The notes beneath the pieces are model-generated. The model worked only from the letters and a program-made list of their open reading frames with translations, had not been told where the DNA came from and did not search any database. The translations under genes and the position numbers were made by a program. From Pogonophryne albipinna (taxonomy: Eukaryota; Chordata; Actinopteri; Perciformes; Artedidraconidae), in NCBI GenBank assembly GCA_028583405.1, contig CM053253.1, positions 4,211,208 to 4,275,207 of the forward strand: a stretch of DNA of 64,000 nt, read 5' to 3'. Shown one piece after another: positions 31,073 through 42,000 of the stretch (within the stretch, counting starts at the first letter, position 1; the number at the start of each line of letters is the position of its first letter).

Positions 31073-31429
31073 ATATTGGTGCTTGAGATTATATTGGCCC
31101 CAGAAAGAACTTTGAAAAGAACATGTGTGTGTGCTGGTGGGAGGAGGTGTGTGTGTGTAGCAGGGTATCTGGGTCATTGAGTGTAAGTAAGAAGGTTTAT
31201 ATATATAGGATTACTTTAAAACAGTCCCAAATAATACATGTTCACTTCAATACAGTTCAAGATAATACCGGTTTACTTTAATACAGTTTAGAACAATATC
31301 GGTTTGCTTTACAATGCAAGGAAGCTGCATTGTCCATGGTCCTGAACTACAAATTATAAATGTAACATTTCAGCAATCAGCATTGAAACATGTGCTATTG
31401 TAAATATTTTGCCGATTTACAAATTAGTG

Positions 31430-31573
31430 AGATACATGTTCCTGTCCGGGCGCGCAGATTTTTGTAATCCTTGGTGGCACTGAGGAGAGGGCCACTCGCA
31501 AGTCCTGTTCAACAGAGAGCCGTGACCTCCTGTTGTTCTTCATGTAAACCAGAGTAGAGAACGCCAACTCCAG
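31430..31573 (-). pseudogene. hAT transposase C-terminal dimerisation segment
   Basis: Minus-strand frame containing AFSTLVYMKNNRRSRLSVE and then LRVALSS and a stop near 31430. This matches the hATC end of ZBED5-like transposases (family knowledge). It is separated from the BED exon by about 3.5 kb of later insertions and eroded sequence. Confidence 0.75.
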
Positions 31574-31574
31574 A

Positions 31575-32317
31575 GATGGGGTCGTTACTATTTTTTTTTA
31601 ATATATAACATATTACTTTAAAAAAAAAAAGTTATATATTACACTACTTTGTTACTATCTACATAAAGTAACTCGTTACTTTACTCGCCGAGCACGTACG
31701 AACTGCGCATGCGTGAGTGGCAATAACTTTCCTTACCAGCAGGCGGCGGTAGTGTGTATTTGTCATTCAAAACAGGCAACAACCGGAAGACAGAGAAGAA
31801 GAACAGACTACGTGATATAGGCCCAATCCCAAACCACTCCCTCGACCCTACCCCTCCATGATGGAGTGAACTCCGTCTGTAGCCACACTCGCAGCTCAAC
31901 GAGGCTCCCTCCTGTCAGATGGAGGGAGTAAATACAGCAGCAAGCTTTGGGACGGCCTCCCCTCTCTCCGGCAGAAACAGGAAATGCCATAACTGTATGT
32001 AACAACGGTTTCAAATCAGCATCTCTTACCCCCTAATCCCACCAGGAGCGTCTGCGCTGCGCTGCGTTGCGGCTGCGGGGTTTTTAGCGATCGCGGCCAC
32101 TCTAGTCAATGGGTGCTATTCCACCAGACCCGCTGCGCCGCGGCTCGAAGCGTCCCAGAAGCTCCTCGCCGCAAGGAATTTCTAAAATATAGGATGAATC
32201 CTATTTTTGACGGGGCTGCCACAACAGCGCAGGCAGGAAGTGGAACGTTCATCCAACAACTGCGAGGCTGCACACACGACGCTCCGCTTCCGCAACGTTT
32301 TGAAACGCGCCTGGTGG
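31575..32317. other. Stacked small repeats inside the large hAT element
   Basis: About 31579-31690 holds the GTTACTATTT...GTAACTCGTTACTTTACTC motif of a teleost repeat. About 32038-32317 is a GC-rich MITE with ends CCCACCAGGAGCGT and ACGCGCCTGGTGGG in inverted orientation. The stretch between them is unclassified. Confidence 0.45.
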
Positions 32318-32325
32318 GTTATGAC

Positions 32326-33549
32326 CATAGACTGTATATATAAATGGACGTAGTGTCCGTGACGTCACCCATAGGATTCTGCAGAGTTGCCGTGAAGCCC
32401 TTAGTAGGCGGAGTCGGCCACTAACGGCTCGACTGTGACGTCAGAGTCTAATCCCGCCTGCTCCAAATAAGGGCAAAGAGGCGGAGCCGAGGCGGGACCT
32501 GCTGCCTCCGAACTGGAAGTAAACAGAGCTAGCTCAGGCTAAGAAGCTAAGCTAACATGAAATACATGCATACCAAGTTACTGCTAACAGTGTAGTTCCC
32601 CTATATAAACGTTACATTCATAATCAAATGAGACAATCTGCAAGAGAATTAGCTATATTTTGTTATTCTTAATGCTTGTCATTCACACGTTGAGAAAAGA
32701 CGGACTCCACCGCCCGGACCTAACGGAGCCGCAGTGGGCTAGCTCCGGGACGCCGGCTGGAGCTAGCCCCCTGCGGCTCAGTTAGCTCCGGCGGCCACCA
32801 CTGGGAAAATTGGGTCCCCTATTAACATTTGCTCCCGTTTAGCATTATGGGCGTCATAACCATAAACTATAAAAGTCTTACCCAAGGCTGAATCATAAAC
32901 TAAAATGTATATGTATGCATAAAGGGTTACGTCCTTAGCTGGCTAATAAGTAACAAACTAAGCTACCTAGTACACAAACACCTGCGAACGGGGTTAACAT
33001 GTATAATATTATCATTTTAGACTTCTTGGAAGTTCCGTTAGTACATTCAAGCGCACAGCACAACATTTTAATTGTCTGGTATTTGTAACAATATTCCCTA
33101 AAAGGCACAATCACCACGAACACGGCTAAAGCTAAAGGGTCAAGTACAGTACTATGACTAACTAACGTTGTAGCCTCTATGGTTGTAGCCTAGCAGAGTG
33201 GACAAGTTGCTGTTAGCTGACAGTGAGGCATGTACGTGTCCATCAAAGTGACCACGCCCTAATTTATGCAAAAACTTTAAGACCTAATATAAATAAAAGG
33301 GTCGTGTTAGAAAACAATTCACTCACAGATTCATAATCATGAAGGTGGAATCTAACTATATCGATAATAATATTTATTGCATCCATGGGTAGAAACATGT
33401 TTTTCTCTGCTGTAAAGTTGGGCATTTTAACATGGGGGTCTATGGAAATTGCTCCTTTCTGCAGCCAGTCCCTAGCGGCCCATGTATGAACTGCAGTGTG
33501 TGGCACTTCCGTATTGGCGTCCCGGCTGTTCCCCAGAGTTTCCCGCTTG
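32326..33549 (+). mobile_element. 1,224-bp element with 8-bp duplication, copy A
   Basis: Starts CATAGACTGTATATATAAATG and ends CAGAGTTTCCCGCTTG. Flanked by GTTATGAC at 32318-32325 and 33550-33557. A near-identical copy of the same length lies inverted at 56200-57423. It has no transposase ORF. It includes a palindromic GC-rich block around 32720-32790 (GCTAGCTCCGG and its complement). The 8-bp duplication suggests hAT or P-type mobilisation; the class is not certain. Confidence 0.85.
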
Positions 33550-33557
33550 GTTATGAC

Positions 33558-34732
33558 GCAGGAGGAGGTCGTATCCATGGATATAAACAAACAACAAATA
33601 GCATGTGCGTTAGCTTTGTCACTACCCGATCCGTCCCATGGATGTATAATAAGAACTGGATACAGCGTGGGAGGCGGGGCCTCATTCATTCCTATGAGAG
33701 TTGCTCATTGGCGCATGATGATAAAATGGCCCAACTTTTGAGAGAGCGAAACTTCACAGATTACCCGGCATGCCTGAGAAGTACCCGTATGTGCGCTCAT
33801 AGCGCATGCGCAACTTTAACCAAAATGCTCGTTCACATCAAGCACGTCAATTTGCGTACACGTAACAGCACCGCACGTTCATGACAGCATGGTAATGATT
33901 TGTTATTATGATGGATTTGATATTAACGAGGCGGCAGTTAGCAGCTAGCGGCTAGCTAGTCATTATGCTAATGTACACATCAATCGTTATGTACTTGTAA
34001 CAGGATCTAGTGATATCCAACAGTGCTTCATTTAGCATGAAAGAATTATTGCACTGTGTATATATATATACTTATAATAATAAGTAATATTAACTTTATT
34101 TAATACAACATTTACGGTACAAGATTTAATCATACAGCCCATGTAGTATGATAATGAATTACAGCAAACATGTGCAATATATCCATTATTACAGCTCCGT
34201 GGGATGGCAGTAAGACGATATGGGTCCGTTCTTATTGTGCATCCATGGGTAAAGATAAACGCAACTCACATTGGTTTCTCAAACAGCATCTCTGTAAACT
34301 ACGTGTATTCACTGAATTTCACTCTCTGCCTTTAACAGCTCGTTGTAGCTCCAATAGCTCCAGCCCCCACCCTCCCTGTGAGCACAGTGTGCTCTGATTG
34401 GTCGGGACACGTAACATGAACGTGCCGGGCGGCGCGGTCCCGTGGGTTAGATGCGCGTTCATAATGCAGAGGGAAATAACTCTCAGAATAACGTTATTAG
34501 CACATTTTTACAACTTGAGGAACGAATGTTTTTAATAAGGGCTATACAAACGTTCATACTGGGTAGTTTATTTAGTTTAAAAAAAATTATCCAACGATCT
34601 ACAGACCATTCTTTCCCCATGTAAGTCAATGGGAAAAAGTGTTTCCGGGTCCAGCGACCTAAAGGAAGTGTAGTACCGCCGTTTGGCCAGCACGAATATT
34701 TTCATCTGAGTCCGGCGCACTTCCTGGGGGCT
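33558..34732. other. Unclassified repeat-derived sequence
   Basis: Contains GTCACTACCCGATCCGTCCC at about 33619-33638, a sequence also found (inverted) at about 35189-35210. A CATTCCTATGAGAGTTGCTC segment and CCATGTAAGTCAATGGG (34617-34633) look like transposon pieces. No gene. Confidence 0.35.
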
Positions 34733-35203
34733 TGATCCGTCCCCTTGCCCGATCGGTACTGCGCATGTGCGAGATGGTCCGCCATATTGGACAACTCCGG
34801 ACGGCAACCCAAGATGGACACTTGACACAGTGGCTTTTGGCAAAGCTCAAAAATAAAACTCGAGAGAGATGAGTTATTGTTATTACAACGTGACTTCACT
34901 ATTATTTAACAACTCTTTTTATTGGGTTCTTTTATTTGGGGTTAAGTACATTGTCAGAATAAGTGAGAAATAAATGTAACTTCTGTTAGACAGCTATCAT
35001 ACTGAATAAATATTTACTGCGAATGTATGCACAAATGTATGGCATATGGCTGTCTAACAGAAGTTAAATTCATTCCTTTCTTTTTGAGCTTTGCCAAAAG
35101 CCACTGTGTCAAGTGTCCATCTTGGGTTGCCGTCCGGAGTTGTCCAATATGGCGGACCATCTCGCACATGCGCAGTACCGATCGGGCAGGGGGACGGATC
35201 GGG
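34733..35203. mobile_element. Element with about 120-bp inverted repeats
   Basis: The left arm 34733-34855 (GATCCGTCCCCTTGCCCGATC onward, through CCGCCATATTGGACAACTCC) recurs inverted at 35083-35203. A second inner inverted pair (AACTTCTGTTAGACAGC and GCTGTCTAACAGAAGTT) lies between. It interrupts the BED exon of the large hAT element. Confidence 0.75.
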
Positions 35204-35417
35204 TAGTGACAAGCTTCACCTTAGCATGTGTTCTTTGCAGGTGTTTGTTGAGGTTTGACGTGGTGTTTCCAGCAGTGGATAACAGCTTCTGGCCTGGACA
35301 CAGTTTGCACCTCACCGTCACATTCCTGTCTATTCTTCGGACGAACTCAAAATAATAGGCATACCTCCACCCCTCGAAAGTTATCGCTGACTCAGCCATG
35401 TTTATGCAGCACTGCAC
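35109..35417 (-). pseudogene. hAT transposase N-terminus (BED finger), broken
   Basis: Minus-strand reading with a Trp-Arg-Tyr start, a CKLC pair and HLQRTH downstream: a BED zinc finger as in ZBED-type hAT transposases. The frame runs into an inverted-repeat insertion near 35203, after which the sequence is no longer transposase. It is the 5' part of the gene whose 3' end is near 31430. Confidence 0.75.
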
Positions 35418-35830
35418 GTGGAGATGTGGGCGCGCAAGTCGCGCAGATTACGTACATATAAACCTACAAAGTACTGATATAATAAATTAAATAATTATTT
35501 TTGTGTAGTTGTATATTGCAATAATAACGTATGGTTGTCACAAAATCCCACGGCACACCCGGACTTGCCTCACGGCACACCAGTGTGCTGCGGCACACCG
35601 TTTGGGAACCACTGCTCTAGATACATGTTAATTTGCCTGTTAGCTTCTTTTGAAATCTGCATTTACACGGGCAGTCATGGTGAACGAATTAACTGTCGCT
35701 CTACTTCGATTTTTTTTCTTCCAAGTCATACAGTATATTTAGATTTTCCATAAGAGAAAACCCCTGGCATTCCCATTTCTTTCTTTGCACAACTTTTTCC
35801 ATAACTTTCTTTCTTGTATTAACACTTTAA

Positions 35831-36431
35831 CGGAGCGTCCACACAGCAGCGTGCGTTGACGCTTGGCGGTGGGCGTGTCTGAAGCTTGGGGATTTTTTGC
35901 GAGCAACGTGACCAACAACCAATCACATGAATCTCCCGCCCCCGACATACAAAGCAATAGAAATGTTAAAACGAAGTAAACTGGATATAAAATCCCCAAA
36001 CAGGTCGAAAACCTACCAGTTTCACCCACTGTCTCTGCCACCTCCCTCCATGCCTCGCTCCTCCGGTTTGTATCCCGGTAGATGAACAGAGACTGATCAT
36101 TCAGCACCGGGTGATTCACTACCGCTATAATGAATTTTCCCTCCATTTTTTTGAATATGAGGAAATGACCTGCGTAGTCTCTCCCAGCATACACACGGTT
36201 TGATTGGCTAGCGCTTGTACTGGCAGATTTGCATAAACGGGATTTCATTGGCTGACGCTTCTGCTGAGGCGCCAAAAGTTGGACATTGCTCAACTTTTGA
36301 AGCGAGCAACGCCAGCAACGCTCCACGTCGCTTCCCAAAATGCAGTTCGGCTAAAAGTGACGTCACCCCATTCAAAGTGAATGGGCAGAAGCGTTGGAAG
36401 CTTCAACGCACGCCACTGTGTGGACGGGCCG
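35831..36431 (-). mobile_element. Harbinger/PIF-type element carrying a MADF exon, 601 bp
   Basis: Inverted ends CGGAGCGTCCACACAGCAGCG and its near complement (GTGTGTGGACGGGCCG side) are flanked by the 3-bp duplication TAA at 35828-35830 and 36432-36434. Three-base TAA/TTA targets are typical of PIF/Harbinger. No DDE transposase is present. Confidence 0.75.
36017..36146 (-). pseudogene. MADF (Myb/SANT-like) first exon of a Harbinger DNA-binding protein
   Basis: ATG at 36144-36146 opens MEGKFIIAVVNHPVLNDQ, then SLFIYRDTNRRSEAWREV, the pattern of a MADF domain. It ends at a GTAGGT donor. PIF/Harbinger elements encode such a DNA-binding partner beside the transposase. Only this first exon is present. 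Confidence 0.65.
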
Positions 36432-36500
36432 TAAGTGTCTTCCAGAAGAGACTACTATCTGAACATTATGTCCCTTTCTAGGAGCTTTAGGACTTTTGAC

Positions 36501-36804
36501 TAGGGCTGCTCAATTAATCGTATTTTAATCGCAATTACGATTTTGGCTTGCCACGATTATGAAAACAACATAATCAAAATAAAACGATTATTTATTTTAT
36601 TTAAATTATTTATTTTATTGGTTTTTCAGTTTAATTATACTTAAAGTTCAGGGTAATCAACTGTTAAAAACATACTGTTCACATTTTACTTTTCAATAAA
36701 TTCATGTTTTCAAAGTAAATGGATAATCGTTTTTAATAATCGTGATATCAATTATTGACTAAAATAACCGAGATTATGATTTTTGCCATAATCGAGCAGC
36801 CCTA
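36501..36804. mobile_element. hAT-type MITE, 304 bp
   Basis: Ends TAGGGCTGCTCAATTAATCG and ATAATCGAGCAGCCCTA. Flanked by a perfect 8-bp duplication CTTTTGAC at 36493-36500 and 36805-36812. Confidence 0.92.
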
Positions 36805-36884
36805 CTTTTGACTGCCGTGCGGTATGAATGATTTAGTTTTTAATGAGTAGAATTATACTAATGAGTAGAATTATTACATCTTTT

Positions 36885-36960
36885 AGTATAGCTCCTTCAA
36901 AAAGTATTCAAACCCATTCACTTTGTTGACATTTTGTTATTTTGCAGCCTCATGCTGACA
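36885..36960. repeat. Tc1/mariner-like fragment
   Basis: CTTCAAAAAGTATTCAAACCC followed by TTTTGTTATTTTGCAGCCTCA resembles a Tc1-type element end common in fish. Short and partial. Confidence 0.4.
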
Positions 36961-37094
36961 TTGTCTATATTCAGGGGTGCACATAACTTTTTTGCCCTGG
37001 TTCTCAAAGGAGCACCTGGAGATGTTGCTTGGTGCTCATCCTTAAAATGAAATAAACCATAACTTTTGAGGGGGTCTTGACTTTATTTGCCAGA

Positions 37095-37530
37095 CACACG
37101 GCGCTGAACACACATGCAGAGGTGAACACAGGACACATGCAGAGGTGAACACAGGACACATGCAGAGGTGAACACAGAACACACATGCAGAGGTGAACAC
37201 AGGACACATGCAGAGGTGAACACAGAACACATGCAGAGGTGAACACAGAACACACATGCAGAGGTGAACACAGGACACATGCAGAGGTGAACACAGGACA
37301 CATGCAGAGGTGAACACAGAACACACATGCAGAGGTGAACACAGGACACATGCAGAGGTGAACACAGAACACATGCAGAGGTGAACACAGAACACACATG
37401 CAGAGGTGAACACAGGACACATGCAGAGGTGAACACAGGACACATGCAGAGGTGAACACAGGACACATGCAGAGGTGAACACAGGACACATGCAGAGGTG
37501 AACACAGGACACATGCAGAGGTGAACACAA
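37095..37530. repeat. Minisatellite of 23/25-bp units inside the hAT element
   Basis: About 18 copies of ACACATGCAGAGGTGAACAC with GGACAC or GAACACAC variants. Long Cys/His-rich minus-strand ORFs over it (about 150-216 codons) are artefacts of the repeat. Confidence 0.96.
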
Positions 37531-37555
37531 GACAACATTAGCACGACCAGTAATC

Positions 37556-37733
37556 CTACAAGCTGTCATCACTACCCTCCTGACTGTTCTCCTCACTGTC
37601 TTCCTCTCTGTCAGACATGGTAGCTGATGATGTAGGACTACTACTTTCTCTCTGGTTGAGTCTGCGATTAGCTGCTTGCATCCACAAGTCAACAGCTGGG
37701 TTTGGGTCGAAAGTCTCTGTTGTCATCTTAGAC
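37556..37733 (-). pseudogene. hAT transposase C-terminal-like fragment
   Basis: The minus-strand frame reads FDPNPAVDLWMQAANRRLNQ and then an acidic Ser/Glu tail to a stop. The Asp-Pro...Trp...Arg-Arg pattern resembles the C-terminal end of some hAT-derived proteins. The catalytic part is missing. Confidence 0.4.
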
Positions 37734-38529
37734 AAGTGGATGTAATCAAATAAGTATGTGAACATAACCAATAACCTTCCATAGCCAATAACAAATTAAT
37801 GTAACTTATTTTATTTATGTTGTTCATTCATATCTTATTTTACCTTAACATTTTTTTATGCATTTTTTATTTATCTCTCCAGTTTTAAAGGATATTTTTG
37901 GTCACTGTCCTATAGTATACATTGGAATGATTTAAAACCTGTTTATCCCAATAATTATAAAGGAGTGCCTTGGAAATATGTGTTTACATAAATTGTGACC
38001 AAACCATTTGAACTTAGACTAAAGTGAACTATCTAAACACTCAGAGTCCTTTACCTCTCTGAGCTGGAGTATCAGCCTCTCAGTCTGACTGGAGAGAGCT
38101 CTCCTCCACATTATTGTAGAAACATCTTCTTCTTATATCCGTTAGAGCAGCTAGCACCAGATTCTAATAACAACAGCGCCGGTACCGGTGCACCCTCCCT
38201 CTCTCTCCCTCGCTCACTCGCATTTTGGCTGTGAGCTGCGGGCGCCAGATAAGCCAACATCCCCCATTTTCATCACTTACAGCGCCCATCGTACAGGGCG
38301 AATGAAACGTGTAACCAGGATGAAAAGGGTGTTACATTTACTTAATTGTGAATATCGTTACATCAAGGCCGAAAATTAGGATGAGCACCAACGTTCAAAA
38401 ATGTTTTTTTTCCTCCCAGAGCTGCCAGCGCAGCGCCTCCACAGATCTGGCGCCCTAGGCGAACATCTATTAGGCCAGTGCTACGGGCCGGCCCTGAGTT
38501 CATATCATAGGTTCATATGCAACTCGCAA

Positions 38530-38616
38530 ATATATTTCTCTCTCTCTCTTCTCTTTTCTCTCTTCTCTCTCCTCTCTTCTCTCTTTTCTCTTCTCCCTTC
38601 TCTCTCTCTCTCTCAA
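38530..38616. repeat. (TC)n-rich low-complexity tract
   Basis: TCTCTCTT-type pyrimidine run inside the hAT element. Confidence 0.9.
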
Positions 38617-39024
38617 TGTTGGTACGCAAATACGCCTTTTTTCAAATGACACGCTGCTCTTTTGTTGGCGGAGGTGCGCAAGCAGTTATGTGCAGCCCTG
38701 TCTATATTGTCTTTTTTACCTCATCAGTTGAAAAAGTAAAACTTTTTTTTAATTTCTCAAAAGAAAATAATTAAATATTGCATTTAGATACATATTTATT
38801 TACCATGACACTGGACCTTTTAGCTCAGACGCCTCACATTTCTCTTATCTTGATATTTTGTCACTGTGGTCGCAACCCCTGGCGGTAAATCAAATATGTC
38901 TGACATTATTGGAAAGGCATGGTTATGATGGCATTGTAACTAAAACAAATAAATATTCTTCTGAACTTTTAGATGATTAATAACTGTAACCATTGATTAA
39001 TAACTTCTTCTGTTGTTTCCTCAG

Positions 39025-39037
39025 CCCCCCCCCCCCC
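39025..39037 (+). repeat. Homopolymer of 13 C between acceptor and snx21 ATG
   Basis: The acceptor AG is at 39023-39024, followed by 13 C and then TCATGG. The length is prone to sequencing error and polymorphism. Confidence 0.9.
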
Positions 39038-39039
39038 TC

Positions 39040-42000
39040 ATGGCGTCGCGGCTGCTGGACCGTCTGAAGCGCTCGCTGTTTAAAGACGGTCATGCGGCTG
39101 GACCAGAGCAGGAAGCAGCATGTGGACAGGACGAAGAGGAAGAGGAGGAGTTTAAAACGGGCAGCTTGGAGGCGGAGCTGGAGGAGGAAGAGGAGTGTGT
39201 GACGGATCGCCTCGGGGGGACGCTGTGCTTCGACAGCGGGGGGGCAGGAGGAGGAGGAGGAGGAGATGGAGGCGAGGGCGAGGGGTCGGGGCTGGACAGC
39301 GACTCCGACTTCCTGGGAGAGTCGATGGAGGAGGGGCTCAGCAGCACAGGTGAGGAGGGGTTCGGCTCATTTTAAACGATATAGACTTAGAGTTACAGGG
39401 AGGAGTCAAGGTTTGCAATGAGTGAACAGTATGACTTGAAACCCTCCCTTTCAAATTATCCTCTTTTTAATTCCTATAATTGCATCTTATACAATTTTCA
39501 TGAACTTTATACATGAACAAGAGAGATATACGGTAGTGTAGCCGTGTCTGGTGAATAAAGGAAACCCATTCTGACCATAACTTAGTCAATCTATTCATTC
39601 GTAGGCGATTATTCCTCACATGTTCATACTCTCTTTATAAACGTACTTACTTTTTGTTTGCTAGTATGATGGTTTCAGGTCACATTCTAAGGCTTTATTG
39701 TCATGTGCACAACAGCTACCGCTCACCCCTGAGATAGAACCAACTGCTGTCGTAACGCTGTCCCTGCTGTGGGCCGAATAAAGGATGTCTGCTTCTGATG
39801 CCACCTGCTCACCTGCTGTTCCTCACCTGTCTCGTGTAGATGCCAGTCCTATGGCCATGTCTCCTTCGGGCCCCTCCGCCTCGCTCCTGCTGACCCGGCA
39901 GCTTCAGGAGAGCTGGAGGTCTCTGCGAGGGCTCGGGGGAGGAAGCCCCTCCTCGGCTGGGAGGCAGCTGACAGACGACCTGCTGTTTGAGGTGACCGAC
40001 GCCAGCGTGGTGCTGGAGGGCTCCGCTAAATACGTGGTGAGCTCAAACAGGCAGGGTGGGGTCACATGGAGCGAAACGATCACACACGATAATACCTTTT
40101 TTTATTAATTTTTTTCACATACATTTTTTTCACAGGCATAACATAAATAAAACATACATGGAGATGCTTACACAACTGCACCTGTTGTACACCAGAGTTA
40201 ATCATTCATGCCCTCCTTGGACACCAAAAGGATATACAATTTCTTGATGCTATGATTTTCATACAGTATTGTGCAAACATTATAAACATATTACAGACAT
40301 TATCACTCAAATCAACAAAATGATCGCACAATACCTGAACCATTATGATAGTAAGAACCAGTGCTTTACCAGATTCTAGATGAAACAAGTGCAGTGAATA
40401 CAAATAAATGAAAAATAAATAAATACAAAATTAATTAATAAAGAGGTGCTGCTAGAGTTCTTGTGATGGGGACCCCACACGATAATACTTTATTGTTAAA
40501 GTATAACATTTTTATTGTATCAAAGCAGATCCATTGCGACAATCAAAAAAGACAAATATGTAAGACGCATTCAAGTGAACAGAAATGACTATGTTCAAGA
40601 ACTTTTGACCAAGCCACCCACGCTGCACAAGAGCACTCAAACTGCTGTAATTAGGATATTTTTAATAATTATTATATTTGTGATTGCAATTGTCCTGTCG
40701 TGATGGCAACCCCCCAAGTGATGATCCATCCAGAAGAATTCAATAACCCTGTTTTTTTTTTAACATCAGTGAGAAATGTTTTCCCTCAGAATCAAACAGA
40801 AAGGCTTTCTTCTACGGCTGCCTTTACGAGGTCATGAAGCAAAAATGAAGCAGAGTTTTCCATGTCCAGACTTGAATGTGCAAATAACCACAGTGTGCCA
40901 CCACAGTTAGTCAGAAGTCAGAAACCGGTATACTCAAAACAGACACACAGTTAGTTCTGGAGAAACAGACTAGTTTGGTCACACAGAAATGGTTTACAAA
41001 AGTCAGAGATACAAAACAGCATAGCAAAAGGTCATTTTTACGATTAAACATGAAGGCACCGCTACAGACGACTTCTATCAACCTGTTCTTTAAAGGTATG
41101 CTGCCTAAATAAAGTCTTTACATGCACACACCCTTTTTATACTTTTATCAAAACTAATTTCAAGGCGAGCGACTTCCTGAATATGTAGAAAGTCTTAAAG
41201 GTCCCCTATTATGAAAAATGCACTTTCTCATGTCTCTTCTACATCAACATGTGTCCCCTCTTCTTCATGTCTCTTCTACATCAACATGTGTCCCCTCTTC
41301 TTCATGTCTCTTCTACATCAACATGTATCCCCTCTTCTTCATGTCTCTTCTACATCAACATGTGTCCCCTCTTCTTCATGTCTCTTCTACATCAACATGT
41401 GTCCCCTCTTCTTCATGTCTCTTCTACATCAACATGTGTTCCCTCTTCTTCATGTCTCTTCTACATCAACATGTGTCCCCTCTTCTTCATGTCTCTTCTT
41501 CATCAACATGTGTCCCCTCTTCTTCATGTCTCTTCTACATCAACATGTGTCCCCTCTTCTTCATGTCTCTTCTTCATCAACATGTGTCCCCTCTTCTTCA
41601 TGTCTCTTCTACATCAACATGTGTCCCCTCTTCTTCATGTCTCTTCTACATCAACATGTGTCCCCTCTTCTTCATGTCTCTTCTACATCAACATGCTTGT
41701 GTAACCATTAGCCAATCAGCAACCAAGGTAACCCCCCCCCCCCCCCCTTATCACCTGAATCTCCTCCTAGAGCACCATTGAGTTCTTTTTAACCAAATGT
41801 CTCTCAGAGGGGCGTGGGGAGGGGCTCCTTATTTTCATCTAAAGTAACAGACAGAGAATCAGCACTTTGGAAACAGGGCTGAAACAGAGTGGATTATGGG
41901 TAATGCTGCAATGATCTGTTTGGTGTTTGGAGCCAATCAGAGACATGTTTGTATATATCTGAGACCTATAATAAATTGATGAAAAACAGTATATAGGGGA

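Larger units (their letters stand above)
29774..31311 (-). repeat. 5' LTR of the minus-strand retroelement, split by a hAT insertion
   Basis: About 740 bp of LTR plus the 796-bp insertion at 30277-31072. A short local duplication of ATCAAACATTGTACACAG precedes the insertion. Confidence 0.88.
36972..38700 (-). mobile_element. hAT element, 1.73 kb, with internal minisatellite
   Basis: Ends CAGGGGTGCACATAACTT and AGTTATGTGCAGCCCTG are inverted. Flanked by a perfect 8-bp duplication TCTATATT at 36964-36971 and 38701-38708. Inside are a 23-25-bp minisatellite and a C-terminal transposase-like fragment on the minus strand. Confidence 0.9.

Noticed and set aside
33264..33884. ORFs of 141-150 codons on both strands
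   Set aside because: They overlap a 1,224-bp transposon found inverted at 56.2 kb, where the same reading is broken differently.
35739..36338. 199-codon minus-strand ORF as a single gene
   Set aside because: Only the MADF part (36017-36146) has homology and a donor; the rest reads through transposon sequence.
37004..37692. Cys-rich ORFs of 153-216 codons that look like metallothionein or secreted Cys-rich proteins
   Set aside because: Three overlapping frames all open over a 23/25-bp minisatellite inside a hAT element.
41211..41781. Three overlapping plus-strand ORFs of 151-187 codons
   Set aside because: Artefacts of a 37-bp tandem repeat in a TTAA-flanked element.
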